A stretch of 48,984 bases of DNA. It comes from Pseudomonas agronomica (GTDB lineage Bacteria; Pseudomonadota; Gammaproteobacteria; Pseudomonadales; Pseudomonadaceae). The DNA lies in NCBI RefSeq assembly GCF_025917275.1, contig NZ_JAOSHO010000004.1, positions 1-48,984 of the forward strand, written 5' to 3'. A program made the position numbers and the translations under genes. Below the pieces are notes generated by a model. It worked only from the letters and a program-made list of their open reading frames with translations. It was not told the DNA's origin and did no database searches. Positions within the stretch are counted from its first letter, which is position 1, and each line of letters starts with the position of its first letter. Below, piece by piece: positions 16,836 to 24,488 of this stretch.

Positions 16836-16925
16836 ATGCCCCGCCCCAAAAATTTCAGACCACTTCCACACCAGCTTGGAATCGAGCCAGGAAAAATAAT
16901 CTGTCGGTTCTGCCCGAGGGGCTAA
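16836..16925 (+). CDS. Possible 29-residue protein
   Basis: A short frame beginning MPRPKNFRPLPHQLG and ending IICRFCPRG, basic, with one Cys-x2-Cys. It has no obvious ribosome site. It may be a remnant of a longer phage gene or not translated. The rest of 16,926-17,045 shows no gene; an A-rich run lies at 16,960-16,972. Confidence 0.25.
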   Translation: MPRPKNFRPLPHQLGIEPGKIICRFCPRG

Positions 16926-17051
16926 GCGGTGTGCAGAGGGGGCAGATGGAAACGCGAGAAAAAAATAAATAAGTTGTCCGCCCTGGAGCGCTCTGTGAGC
17001 TGATTACGGACTGTCTTCCCGCACGTTTAAGCTATCTCCAAGAATGACAAA

Positions 17052-17069
17052 GCCCGCTCTGTGGCGGGC
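17052..17069 (-). terminator. Rho-independent terminator of the small recombinase gene
   Basis: GCCCGC and GCGGGC pair across six bases, followed on the minus strand by TTTGT. It lies 20 bp beyond the stop of the recombinase gene at 17,090. Confidence 0.7.
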
Positions 17070-17089
17070 CTGTAGGCACTCTGAACCCG

Positions 17090-17644
17090 CTAGAAAACGA
17101 ACTCATGGTAAGTGGCGTCAACCTCGGCCTGAGTGATACCGATGTAGGCCATGGTTACGGCGGGACTGCTGTGGTTCAGCACCTTGCAAATCAGCTCAAT
17201 GCCTTTGCCGCTGCTGTACATCAGCCAACCACGAGTCTTCCTCATTGAATGGGTGCCAAGCTGGATACTCAGCTCATCGCCTACAGCCTTGAATGCGTTT
17301 GCTACAGCTACACGGCTCACAGCCTTGCCCTTGGCCCGGTTGCTATCCACCTGAAACAAAAATGTGTGATCAGGGTGTTCCTTCCTACGACGACTGATGA
17401 TGGCCTTAGCTGAGCTATTGAGGTCGATAGAACGGGTTTTCCCAGTCTTAGCCTCCTTGAGTACGAGCTTATCGCCCTGGACATCGGCAAAGGTAAGACT
17501 GAGCAGGTCACTGATACGGAGAGCCGTGTTCACACCAAACCGCCATATGTCCGCATACAGCGTATTGCCTTTGGCATTGAGGGTGAGCTTACGAGAAATC
17601 GTCTCAGCTTCGCCCTCTGTTTTGACCGCTTCGACGATGTTCAT
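17090..17644 (-). CDS. Catalytic-domain-only tyrosine recombinase
   Basis: A 184-residue protein that is essentially just the catalytic domain: Arg43 (ALRISDLL), Lys in EAKTGKT, His132 and Arg135 (THSMRKTRGW), His158 (VLNHSSPAVTMAYIG) and Tyr167. The N-terminal core-binding domain is missing, yet all active-site residues are intact, so it is probably functional and not a fragment. It faces against the main integrase. Its start codon follows GGAG, which overlaps a 10-bp inverted repeat. It may invert or resolve DNA in the element or act as an excision partner. Confidence 0.85.
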   Translation of the reverse strand: MNIVEAVKTEGEAETISRKLTLNAKGNTLYADIWRFGVNTALRISDLLSLTFADVQGDKLVLKEAKTGKTRSIDLNSSAKAIISRRRKEHPDHTFLFQVDSNRAKGKAVSRVAVANAFKAVGDELSIQLGTHSMRKTRGWLMYSSGKGIELICKVLNHSSPAVTMAYIGITQAEVDATYHEFVF

Positions 17645-17645
17645 T

Positions 17646-17686
17646 TAATTAACACTCCATGCAATTTTGACCAGATGTGTTAATTA
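17646..17686. repeat. Inverted repeat TAATTAACAC ... GTGTTAATTA before the recombinase
   Basis: Perfect 10-bp arms at 17,646-17,655 and 17,677-17,686, 21 bp apart, directly upstream of the start codon. A one-mismatch copy GTGTCAATTA lies at 17,750-17,759 and a partial GTTAATTTA at 17,729. They could be recombinase core sites or an autoregulatory operator. Confidence 0.6.
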
Positions 17687-17773
17687 GATCATGGCGAGAG
17701 GGCTGATAGCAAGGGATTTAAAGGCTCGGTTAATTTACAAAATAGCATTGTGTCAATTAGGAAGCCACCCTTG

Positions 17774-17992
17774 TCAGGATTGCCGTAGATGGTTGATCGC
17801 GTCTGTGACGGCTTGAGCATTGTCATCCAACACCTGAAGTGACGTTAGGGCGTTCTGTGTGGCGAACGCCCCGCCCTGACTCTTGATCCAGTTAGCTAGC
17901 TCCTCCAAAGCAGCAGCAATCCCATGCTGGTTATGAAGCAGAAGGGTTAGTGCATCAGCCGTGATGATGTGAGCTTCTGTATTGGTGGGCAT
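17774..17992 (-). CDS. Small protein, phage-type, unknown function
   Basis: A 72-residue, mostly helical protein (ADALTLLLHNQHGIAAALEE then ANWIKSQGG and TDAINHLRQS). No Cys or membrane span. ATG follows AAGGA at correct spacing. It sits between the recombinase and the Rap1a/Tai-like gene, both on the same strand. No family recognised. Confidence 0.55.
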   Translation of the reverse strand: MPTNTEAHIITADALTLLLHNQHGIAAALEELANWIKSQGGAFATQNALTSLQVLDDNAQAVTDAINHLRQS

Positions 17993-18288
17993 GGCCGTTC
18001 ATCCTTGATGTGGGAATGATCATCGTAGCCCAGCGATGGGCATGTGCTGCCTTGTCGGCTCTTGACAAATGCCCAGAGAGCGAAATGAGGCAACCTTGCA
18101 CAAATATATAGATTACGGATGAATTATTCCATTTCCGTGCAAAAACACGAGTTTCGGTGCTATGGAAACATCCTGCTTCGCAACATAACACTCAAGCCCT
18201 TACAGAATCAGGGCCACAGGTGTGCTACAGAATTGGCGAGGGTATTCACTAGACGAGAAACCCCAGGTTTATGGAGAGTTATTTGAGG

Positions 18289-18684
18289 TTATTTACCTGT
18301 TCCACAGGGGAAGGCAGACACCAAAGCCAATGTGATCAACGTGGATTCGCCGAAATGAAGGCTCTCGGGATGCTCCTTCAAATACTTCACCACAATCCGC
18401 AGTGACTGGTCCTTGGTCACATTACCTTCGGGCCAACAGATGATTCGTTTGAGTTGCTTCTTAGCCTCCTGAGAATAGAGCATATGAGCGATGTCCAACC
18501 CATCAACCGTGCCGTTGATCGTGCCTAAACACATGGCTGCGTCGGTATTGTTATTGGCGGTTCCCCCGTCGAATATGGTCAATGCTTCTTGGCATTGCCG
18601 GAGCAGCTTCGAACCATCTGCCATCGCAGGAACGCCCCAGCAGCAAGCAAGCATTAGCAGAGCGAGCGATATCTTCGATTTCAC
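18289..18684 (-). CDS. Rap1a/Tai-like exported protein
   Basis: About 131 residues from GTG 18,684 (after GGAA), with a signal peptide (ISLALLMLACCWGVPAMA). The mature part has the Rap1a/Tai pattern: paired Cys, then CLGTINGTVDGL, then CWPEGNVTKDQSLRIVVKYL followed by KEHPESLH and a final FPCGTGK. Rap1a and Tai are periplasmic immunity proteins against T6SS effectors; many relatives are orphan. No effector is next to it. The open frame upstream to 18,828 is not family-like and is likely untranslated. Confidence 0.7.
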   Translation of the reverse strand: MKSKISLALLMLACCWGVPAMADGSKLLRQCQEALTIFDGGTANNNTDAAMCLGTINGTVDGLDIAHMLYSQEAKKQLKRIICWPEGNVTKDQSLRIVVKYLKEHPESLHFGESTLITLALVSAFPCGTGK

Positions 18685-18893
18685 GGGATCATTCCGTTGA
18701 TTAGCAAGGATGGCAATATACCACCATAGGCGGCTTCTCTTCGAGTGCTCTCGCACTGAATTTAGGACACTTATGGAGGCATAAATATGGCTGGAGGCCA
18801 CGTAGAATAAGGCCTGTAGCGATGACAACTCGTTGCGGCACCCCTATCAGAGATAGTAGCAGCAGGTGTGTCATCTTTTCTTTGAATAGAAGA

Positions 18894-18919
18894 AAGCCCC
18901 ACCATTACTGGCAGGGCTT
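18894..18919 (-). terminator. Rho-independent terminator of the main element operon
   Basis: AAGCCCCACCA (18,894-18,904) pairs with TGGCAGGGCTT (18,909-18,919) with two weak pairs, followed on the minus strand by TCTTC. It lies just past the stop of the HNH-like gene and ends the leftward operon. Confidence 0.7.
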
Positions 18920-18928
18920 GAGGATGTA

Positions 18929-20170
18929 TCAGAACGGTGGTAGATCTTGTGACGCCTCCCACACCGGGGCAACCATCGGACGACGATAACTGTGTTCTGA
19001 AGAATCACTATCGAGCATGATGCTAAAAGTCGCAAGCATCCTCAACGGAGTATCTTGCACGACAGCTCTCTGCACCGGGAAGCTGATCGGTGCATACGCT
19101 GGAATACGCTCCAAGACCTCTGGCGTGAAGTCACCACCAAAAGCGTTGATAGTGTCATAGTCGATAACTGGCATGTTCCTGTCTAGGAGGCTATCGAGAG
19201 CATCTTGCACATCTGCAACAGACCTGCCGTGAAGCAAGTCAAACAGTGCGCGTTCCTCAGACGATTCAATCGTCCAAGAATTTTTATAGCTCTTCAACTC
19301 ATTGACACGATGCAATTCATCAAACACCTCTTTTAATTCTGGACGGTATTGGGCATGGCGCTCCAATTCATGAAAGAGAACGTCAAACGGTTTGAACAAA
19401 TATGTCTTAATGGCGAATGTACTAACCGACTTACCCTGCAATTCTTTCTTTAAATTAGACATAGTCACAGTGCTCATAGCCGGTAATCCCGCAATGTACT
19501 TCCGATGCTCTGGGTTCGCTGGATCTAGGTGAGCGGTCAGCCAATCGAGATGCTGAAGCCTTTTAGAGGGCTGAAGTTTAGCAACCCGAACGATATCATC
19601 GACGAACTGTTCGCCTAGGTAAGCGATCACTCGATCAAGCACTACACTCTCAGGCTCATCCGGGCTTACATAGTTCTGAGATTTAATGCTTGATCGACTG
19701 ATACTCTTACCGTGGCCGAAATACTGCGTACCGTGAGCCTTGTTCAAAGCCTTGGGAGCGACACACAAATTCTCTGGGTGAAGCAGGCCAATCGTGAAGC
19801 GTCCATCAACAGCAGATATGTGGGAAAGTTCGAAGTCTCGACGCGTACCGTACTGGTTCGCCCTGAATGCATACTTCCACAGCTCATACAACGCCACAAA
19901 AGACGCTTCGGTATGCCCACCCACCACCTCCAAGTACCCGGCCCGCTTCACTTCCCGAGCAACATAGAACATGAACGGTGTTCGTCTAGCCTTATCCAGC
20001 CGGTTGACACGAGGGCGTTTCTTGTTTTGAACCTTAGAGGAACAACTAGACTTGCAGTACAGCTTTCTAGACGAAGGGGAAACCTTGAATTGTTTTTTGC
20101 AGTTTGGATTCTTACAGTAGCGTGATTGGCGTGCGGTCTTAGTCTTGGTCGGTTTTGTTGCTGTGGTCAT
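18929..20170 (-). CDS. Zinc-ribbon protein with HNH-like motif
   Basis: A 413-residue protein. A basic N-terminus leads to a zinc ribbon (Cys19, Cys24, Cys39, Cys43), then a segment from about residue 112 with the order Glu-Leu-Ser-His117-Ile ... His131-Pro-Glu-Asn134-Leu ... Asn143 ... His146, which resembles an HNH nuclease active site. The C-terminal two-thirds is helical and not recognised. ATG 20,170 follows GAGGGG. Its start lies inside the 3' end of the preceding micro-gene, so it is coupled. A nuclease acting on phage or element DNA is plausible; not proven. Confidence 0.6.
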   Translation of the reverse strand: MTTATKPTKTKTARQSRYCKNPNCKKQFKVSPSSRKLYCKSSCSSKVQNKKRPRVNRLDKARRTPFMFYVAREVKRAGYLEVVGGHTEASFVALYELWKYAFRANQYGTRRDFELSHISAVDGRFTIGLLHPENLCVAPKALNKAHGTQYFGHGKSISRSSIKSQNYVSPDEPESVVLDRVIAYLGEQFVDDIVRVAKLQPSKRLQHLDWLTAHLDPANPEHRKYIAGLPAMSTVTMSNLKKELQGKSVSTFAIKTYLFKPFDVLFHELERHAQYRPELKEVFDELHRVNELKSYKNSWTIESSEERALFDLLHGRSVADVQDALDSLLDRNMPVIDYDTINAFGGDFTPEVLERIPAYAPISFPVQRAVVQDTPLRMLATFSIMLDSDSSEHSYRRPMVAPVWEASQDLPPF

Positions 20171-20309
20171 GTTGTGTCCCCTCTGGGTTGACTGGATTGG
20201 ATTTCTTTAATGTTGCGTCACTGGCGTGGCGGCACGCTGGTGAACAGAATGGTTTGAACTTCTTCGATGCAAAGACATGGAAGCAGGTACGACAAGTGAA
20301 GTTCTTCAT
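20139..20309 (-). CDS. Zinc-ribbon micro-protein, 56 residues
   Basis: Begins MKNFTCRTCFHVF and carries Cys6, Cys9, Cys22 and Cys26, the same Cys-x2-Cys ... Cys-x3-Cys layout as the first gene of this operon and similar to the N-terminus of the next. Strong ribosome site AGGAGG. Its start overlaps the stop of the preceding micro-gene (ATGA) and its end overlaps the start of the HNH-like gene by 32 bases. Confidence 0.65.
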   Translation of the reverse strand: MKNFTCRTCFHVFASKKFKPFCSPACRHASDATLKKSNPVNPEGTQHDHSNKTDQD

Positions 20310-20479
20310 ACTGTAACCTCCTGTAGTGCGATCTGAGTGTCGCTATTGAAAGAGACAAGCCAACGCATTGCTCCGTACCTACTCTCGACTGCATGACGCC
20401 ATACACGCCTTCCTGTTTGTTGAGCGATACTGTATGCAACATGCATTGCCAGATTTGGATCACTGTAAATTGTATTCAT
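20306..20479 (-). CDS. Micro-protein, 57 residues
   Basis: Begins MNTIYSDPNLAMHVAYS and ends DTQIALQEVTV. No motif recognised. It has a strong ribosome site (GGAGAAGGA) and overlaps both neighbours: 20 bases with the membrane-anchored gene before it and four (ATGA) with the zinc-ribbon gene after it. This tight packing is the main reason to call it real. Confidence 0.55.
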   Translation of the reverse strand: MNTIYSDPNLAMHVAYSIAQQTGRRVWRHAVESRYGAMRWLVSFNSDTQIALQEVTV

Positions 20480-20759
20480 CTTCCTTCTCCTGTTGTTTGA
20501 ATGCCTGGTGGATCTTCAGGCCAATTCTTTTATCGATAAAAATGTGTAAGTCATCGCGCTCTGCACTTCGCTCTTTCTGGAGCTGGTTGTAAAAACGGAG
20601 GGCTACATCATCCGCATGAGCTTCTGCATGAGACTGAGCTAAGACAGCGAAATACGCCGCCTCATATGTTGACCGGTGGTAGACAAAACCAATCACGAAA
20701 CATAAGGCGACGATCTGCACAACAGAGGCGATGATTACCGCCTTGACTATGGAGTTCAT
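20460..20759 (-). CDS. Membrane-anchored coiled-coil protein
   Basis: A 99-residue protein with one N-terminal span (AVIIASVVQIVALCFVIGFV) and a long charged helix after it, ending in QEKEDEYNLQ. This is the general shape of an inner-membrane spanin, but no partner lipoprotein is seen, so it is called only membrane-anchored. Starts four bases after the tape-measure gene. Confidence 0.6.
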   Translation of the reverse strand: MNSIVKAVIIASVVQIVALCFVIGFVYHRSTYEAAYFAVLAQSHAEAHADDVALRFYNQLQKERSAERDDLHIFIDKRIGLKIHQAFKQQEKEDEYNLQ

Positions 20760-20763
20760 TAAC

Positions 20764-22968
20764 TTACTGACTCTCTGAGCCGAGAGCGGCGTTAGCGTGT
20801 TGAAGCTGCATCTTCAAGGCATCATTAACTTGCAAGCTGATTTTCTTAGCGAGTTCGTTATCATCCGTATTCTTATCGGATGTAACTGACACATTGATCA
20901 CCGGACTATTGTTGATGGTCTTAACATTGGTGATTGTGTTGTTTACCGTGGAAGCTCTTTGAGCATCCGTGGAAGTCACAATACCAGTGGCCTGCGGAGA
21001 TCTATCAGCATCCTCTACCGCCATCCTAGCAAGCCCTTTCATCAAAGGTGTTTGCATCAACTCTTCCAGGTGTTTTGGCAACTGACTGCTATCAAGCTTT
21101 GAAGTGTCGAGGCTAGGGATAACCGGGGTCAGCGAGGATGGAACGGGAACCTTCAGTTTCTCAGCGTCACCTTTGGAGTAATCCGGCAAATCAAGCAACC
21201 AGTTGTAAAACTTACCGATTGGGCCACCTTGGCGGTGGGTGCTTCCGTTTATATCTGAGTAGTCATGCGTCCCTACCATGGCCGTATCGACGGTAGTGTC
21301 ACCCGTGGACATACGCTCTTGCATGCGTTGCTGCTCCGGTTTCATCGTTCCATCTGTATTTCGTCCCGCACCGAATCGCAGCATCTGGGTTGTTAACTGG
21401 GTCAGCCCCAGGTCGAAGGATGCTAGAGTCTGTTGGAGTGGCTGAAGTGCCTCATTCAACTCACGCTCAGCTCTGATCCTCTCACCAATGACACTAGCTA
21501 GCTCTTGGTCGGAGTTGATGTTGTTCTGACCAAGATACGCTTGGTTTTCCGCTCGCTGCTGTTGAGCTGCTACGCTGTTACGGTTACGTTCAAGAGAGGG
21601 CTCATTATCCTTAACAAGGTTATCCATCGCCTTTTCATACCAAGTATAACGAACTCCCTTGCCTCCCTTGAGGTCCTTGTTATACTTAGCAAGTCCATCG
21701 GTATACTTTCTTATGCCTTTCTCCTTCATATACTCCCGCACTACATACGGCGTGAGCATTGGAAGGCGATCATTGATGATATTGGCATCGGACGCTGCCC
21801 CAGTACCATCCGAGGCCATTTGACCGAGCTGCTTATTTAGCTCGCGGTTATCATCTTTTGTTGTCCCTGCTACAGCAAATGCCTTCTGACGAGTATTCCA
21901 TGTTTCTAAGATCGTGGCTTGGGACTTGCCAGCAGCGGCCATGTTGATAGCAAGCGTCCTAAAATCCTTACTAGTTTCCGTATCGATTAGACCACCGTTG
22001 TCCATCTGACTCTTGATGAAGGCTTCCCGGTAACTCTTCACTATCTCCGGGTTTCGGCTGATCGACATAAACATGTTGTTGAAGCCTTGAGCCTCAACCA
22101 CTCCCTCTTGCCTTTGGGTAACACGCTCATTCAGGTATCCAACACCCCTTACAAGGCCGTACAGGGCTGCTGTAGCCCCGCTCAAGCCCAACGCTAGGCC
22201 ACCAAGCCCCATACTCTCCGGCTGGGCATCACGGGACTTCCAAGAGGCGTGGCGCTCCTGCGTCATTGCGAATCGCTGGGCCTGAAACTGGTGTTTCTCC
22301 GTTGCTCGGGCCTCACGGGCCGCTATCGCTGCCTGAGATGTCGCATGCTTCTCAGCGAGTTGGATCCCCCGCTGCCTTGCCGTCACTAGCGCATGCTCGG
22401 CACGTTGTAATGCTGTGGCGTGTGAGAGTTCTTGGCGCTGTAGCTGCTGGGAACGCTCTTGCCGCCGAATCAATACATCCTGAAGCTTGGCTTCACGGAG
22501 CTTCGCTTGTTGCAACGTCGCTGTTACCTTGGCTTCTCCCTGCTTCGTCCTCAGTTTCTCTTGAAGTAGCTTTTGTTCTTTCGCTGCTGCCACTGCCTGA
22601 GCTTGTTGGGCTTTTAATGCAGCGGTTTGCAAGAAGGCCTGTTCTCGCGTTCCGGCACTTACAAGCTTTTGTTGCGCAAGTTGAGCCCTGAAAACGGCTT
22701 CCTTGACTCGGGCATGCTTCTGCTCAAGGGTGAACTCCTTATCAAGCGAACGCTGATAGGCGGCTGAGGCTTTTAACCTATCACCGCCAGTACCCTTACC
22801 GTTTATGCCGAACACCTTATTTAACTTAGCTTGGAGCGCCTCAGCCTGCTTCCCGGCACGGGTCATAGCCACTTCTGCACTCTTAAGCATTCGCAGTAAT
22901 TGGTGCAGCGGACCGGTTTGGACGTCGAAGACTAACTTGCCCGTTAAGCGTGCGATTTCTTCGTTCAT
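20764..22968 (-). CDS. Phage tail tape-measure-like protein
   Basis: A 734-residue protein. Residues 1-50 (LTGKLVFDVQTGPLHQLLRM then AEVAMTRAGKQAEALQ) resemble the start of tape-measure proteins; 60-245 is a long Ala/Gln/Lys coiled coil; a hydrophobic stretch lies near 252-278 (GLGGLALGLSGATAALYG), and the C-terminal third is mixed, ending in an Asn/Thr/Val-rich strand. Tape-measure proteins set siphophage tail length at roughly 1.5 angstrom per residue, so about 110 nm here if used. Its start overlaps the stop of the upstream gene (ATGA). No other tail gene is recognised in the element. Confidence 0.7.
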   Translation of the reverse strand: MNEEIARLTGKLVFDVQTGPLHQLLRMLKSAEVAMTRAGKQAEALQAKLNKVFGINGKGTGGDRLKASAAYQRSLDKEFTLEQKHARVKEAVFRAQLAQQKLVSAGTREQAFLQTAALKAQQAQAVAAAKEQKLLQEKLRTKQGEAKVTATLQQAKLREAKLQDVLIRRQERSQQLQRQELSHATALQRAEHALVTARQRGIQLAEKHATSQAAIAAREARATEKHQFQAQRFAMTQERHASWKSRDAQPESMGLGGLALGLSGATAALYGLVRGVGYLNERVTQRQEGVVEAQGFNNMFMSISRNPEIVKSYREAFIKSQMDNGGLIDTETSKDFRTLAINMAAAGKSQATILETWNTRQKAFAVAGTTKDDNRELNKQLGQMASDGTGAASDANIINDRLPMLTPYVVREYMKEKGIRKYTDGLAKYNKDLKGGKGVRYTWYEKAMDNLVKDNEPSLERNRNSVAAQQQRAENQAYLGQNNINSDQELASVIGERIRAERELNEALQPLQQTLASFDLGLTQLTTQMLRFGAGRNTDGTMKPEQQRMQERMSTGDTTVDTAMVGTHDYSDINGSTHRQGGPIGKFYNWLLDLPDYSKGDAEKLKVPVPSSLTPVIPSLDTSKLDSSQLPKHLEELMQTPLMKGLARMAVEDADRSPQATGIVTSTDAQRASTVNNTITNVKTINNSPVINVSVTSDKNTDDNELAKKISLQVNDALKMQLQHANAALGSESQ

Positions 22969-23522
22969 GACTTAGGCCCGAGGTCGAACATAACGGTTTG
23001 GCGCGCAGTGCGTAATGCCTCAGCAACTTCCTCGCGAATCTTGGTTTCCTCTGCACGAGCTTCGGCGGCAAGCTGTTCGGCTTTCAGTCGTGCGGCATTA
23101 GCCAAGTGAAGTTGAACCTCACGTTCAATAATTAGATCGTTAGCAATAGCGACCTTCTCGCGCAACTTCGTCTCAGCCTCTGCATGCAACACTTTCAGGT
23201 CCTCTTTCTGCTGGGCAGTCGGCTTCATCAGGTAGACATTGAACAGTGCAGCCCCGATAGAGGTAGTGGAAGTGGTCGAGCGGGTCCAACCTTCACTAAG
23301 CTTCGATAGCACGATGTCTAACAACTCATCGGGTCCCGTTGAGGCTACGAACTCAACAATGGCCCCCAGGAACATACGACGAGGTAGATTTCCTAAACTA
23401 TCCGGTACACCTTGGAAATCATAATCGAACCCTTGAACTCGATTCATGTACAACGCTTCGGCTTCTGCCTTTACTGTCTGAATGTCAAATTTTGTTACGG
23501 TCTTCAATACTGTGTTACTCAT
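22965..23522 (-). CDS. Coiled-coil protein, possible tail assembly chaperone
   Basis: A 185-residue protein. Residues 1-110 are globular (RRMFLGAIVEFVASTGPDEL and TTSIGAALFNVYLM); 115-180 is a regular Ala/Glu/Lys coiled coil (LHLANAARLKAEQLAAEARA). Its only clue is place: directly before the tape-measure gene and coupled to it by ATGA overlap, where siphophage tail chaperones normally sit. No slippery frameshift site was seen. ATG follows AAGGA. Confidence 0.5.
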   Translation of the reverse strand: MSNTVLKTVTKFDIQTVKAEAEALYMNRVQGFDYDFQGVPDSLGNLPRRMFLGAIVEFVASTGPDELLDIVLSKLSEGWTRSTTSTTSIGAALFNVYLMKPTAQQKEDLKVLHAEAETKLREKVAIANDLIIEREVQLHLANAARLKAEQLAAEARAEETKIREEVAEALRTARQTVMFDLGPKS

Positions 23523-23576
23523 CTGTTAATTCCTTATAGATAAATGGTTTGCCCGAATTTGGGGCGTAGTTGCTCG

Positions 23577-23594
23577 CTGATCAGAAATGATCAG
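23577..23594. repeat. Perfect hairpin CTGATCA-GAAA-TGATCAG
   Basis: An 18-bp inverted repeat with four-base loop, in the 112-bp gap between the HTH-like micro-gene and the chaperone-like gene. It could be an operator or an RNA processing site in the operon. No U run follows on the minus strand, so it is not a standard terminator. Confidence 0.5.
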
Positions 23595-23634
23595 TCGAAT
23601 TAGTTTCGGTTTACGTTACGGAAGGTAATGCGGT

Positions 23635-23793
23635 TTATCGACTTGCCCGAGGGAAATACAGGTCCACTACTCGAATATGCACCCCCAAAGCATCTGCAAT
23701 TTCGGTGGCGGACATCCTGTGGCAATTCTTGTAGATGTATTCGCGGATCTGTTCAGCCGTGGCGGCGATACGTTGCTCTTCAGCTAATGTCAT
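23635..23793 (-). CDS. Small HTH-like protein, 52 residues
   Basis: Begins MTLAEEQRIAATAEQI; residues 27-43 (MSATEIADALGVHIRVV) look like a helix-turn-helix. Ribosome site AGAGGAG is strong. Its start overlaps the stop of the upstream 180-residue gene by 14 bases. Could be a regulator of the operon. Confidence 0.6.
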   Translation of the reverse strand: MTLAEEQRIAATAEQIREYIYKNCHRMSATEIADALGVHIRVVDLYFPRASR

Positions 23794-24322
23794 TCTGTTG
23801 CTCCTCTGTTGGTGACTGAAGGAAGCCCAAGGATGTTAACAAGGCTTCAGCTGTCGTCAGGTCTGACATGTCGATCGTCATGCTTGGATGCTTCGTCCGA
23901 CACTCTGCGTATGCGGCATCAGCGAGTTGTTGACGCTCTTTCAGGATGCGGTTATGCCCTTCCTCACTGCCCTCGCCATCCTCTGGGACGTACAACCCTA
24001 CCAAACGGCAGAGTTCTTCACGGGTAAGTTGAGCGATAATGGAACTGTGTATCTTGTTGTCTAATACACGCGGCACCTTGCCTTCGTTTGTTTCGTCAAG
24101 GTAACAAGTCACTAGAGCACGAACGATACTGGCGAACTCAGAACGCTCTTGTCCTGTCACACCGCCCATGTGCTTATTAAAAACAGCCAGAAGATCGTAG
24201 TACATGCCTTGCAGGTCGATAGCTGAATATGGGCGAGTCACATCCTTTCGGTAGTTTAACGTAAGCTGTGGCTGGGCTTGATAGCGAGCCATCCTTTCTT
24301 TATGCGTTAGGATTTTGCTCAT
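23780..24322 (-). CDS. Unknown helical protein, second gene of element operon
   Basis: A 180-residue, mostly helical and polar protein beginning MSKILTHKERMARYQAQPQL. No motif recognised. Strong ribosome site AGGAGGAAG. Start overlaps the stop of the zinc-ribbon gene upstream by 23 bases. In satellites and phages such early acidic/polar genes are often packaging or scaffold-related, but nothing here shows it. Confidence 0.55.
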   Translation of the reverse strand: MSKILTHKERMARYQAQPQLTLNYRKDVTRPYSAIDLQGMYYDLLAVFNKHMGGVTGQERSEFASIVRALVTCYLDETNEGKVPRVLDNKIHSSIIAQLTREELCRLVGLYVPEDGEGSEEGHNRILKERQQLADAAYAECRTKHPSMTIDMSDLTTAEALLTSLGFLQSPTEEQQNDIS

Positions 24323-24488
24323 GTGCTTCCTCCTGTCTTGACGGATTGATTGTGTCGAGGTTGATTAGTTTACGTTTCGCTGCACGGTGCATTTGCATAT
24401 AGCACTTGTGACCACATGTCTTCTTACTCGCTCGCTGTGTTGTCATCGGTGTGCCGCACACGCAGCACGGCCTGACAGTGAATGCCAT
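24300..24488 (-). CDS. Zinc-ribbon micro-protein, 62 residues, first gene of element operon
   Basis: Begins MAFTVRPCCVCGTPM with Cys8, Cys11, Cys25 and Cys29, followed by a basic helix (MQMHRAAKRKL). The layout resembles the small zinc ribbons of phage DNA-binding proteins. Strong ribosome site AGGAGG. It heads the leftward operon, preceded by the 499-bp gap that should hold its promoter. Confidence 0.65.
   Translation of the reverse strand: MAFTVRPCCVCGTPMTTQRASKKTCGHKCYMQMHRAAKRKLINLDTINPSRQEEAHEQNPNA

Noticed and set aside
20460..20759. i-spanin (Rz) assignment
   Set aside because: Shape is right, but no nested or following o-spanin lipoprotein, holin or endolysin is present, so only a membrane-anchored protein is claimed.
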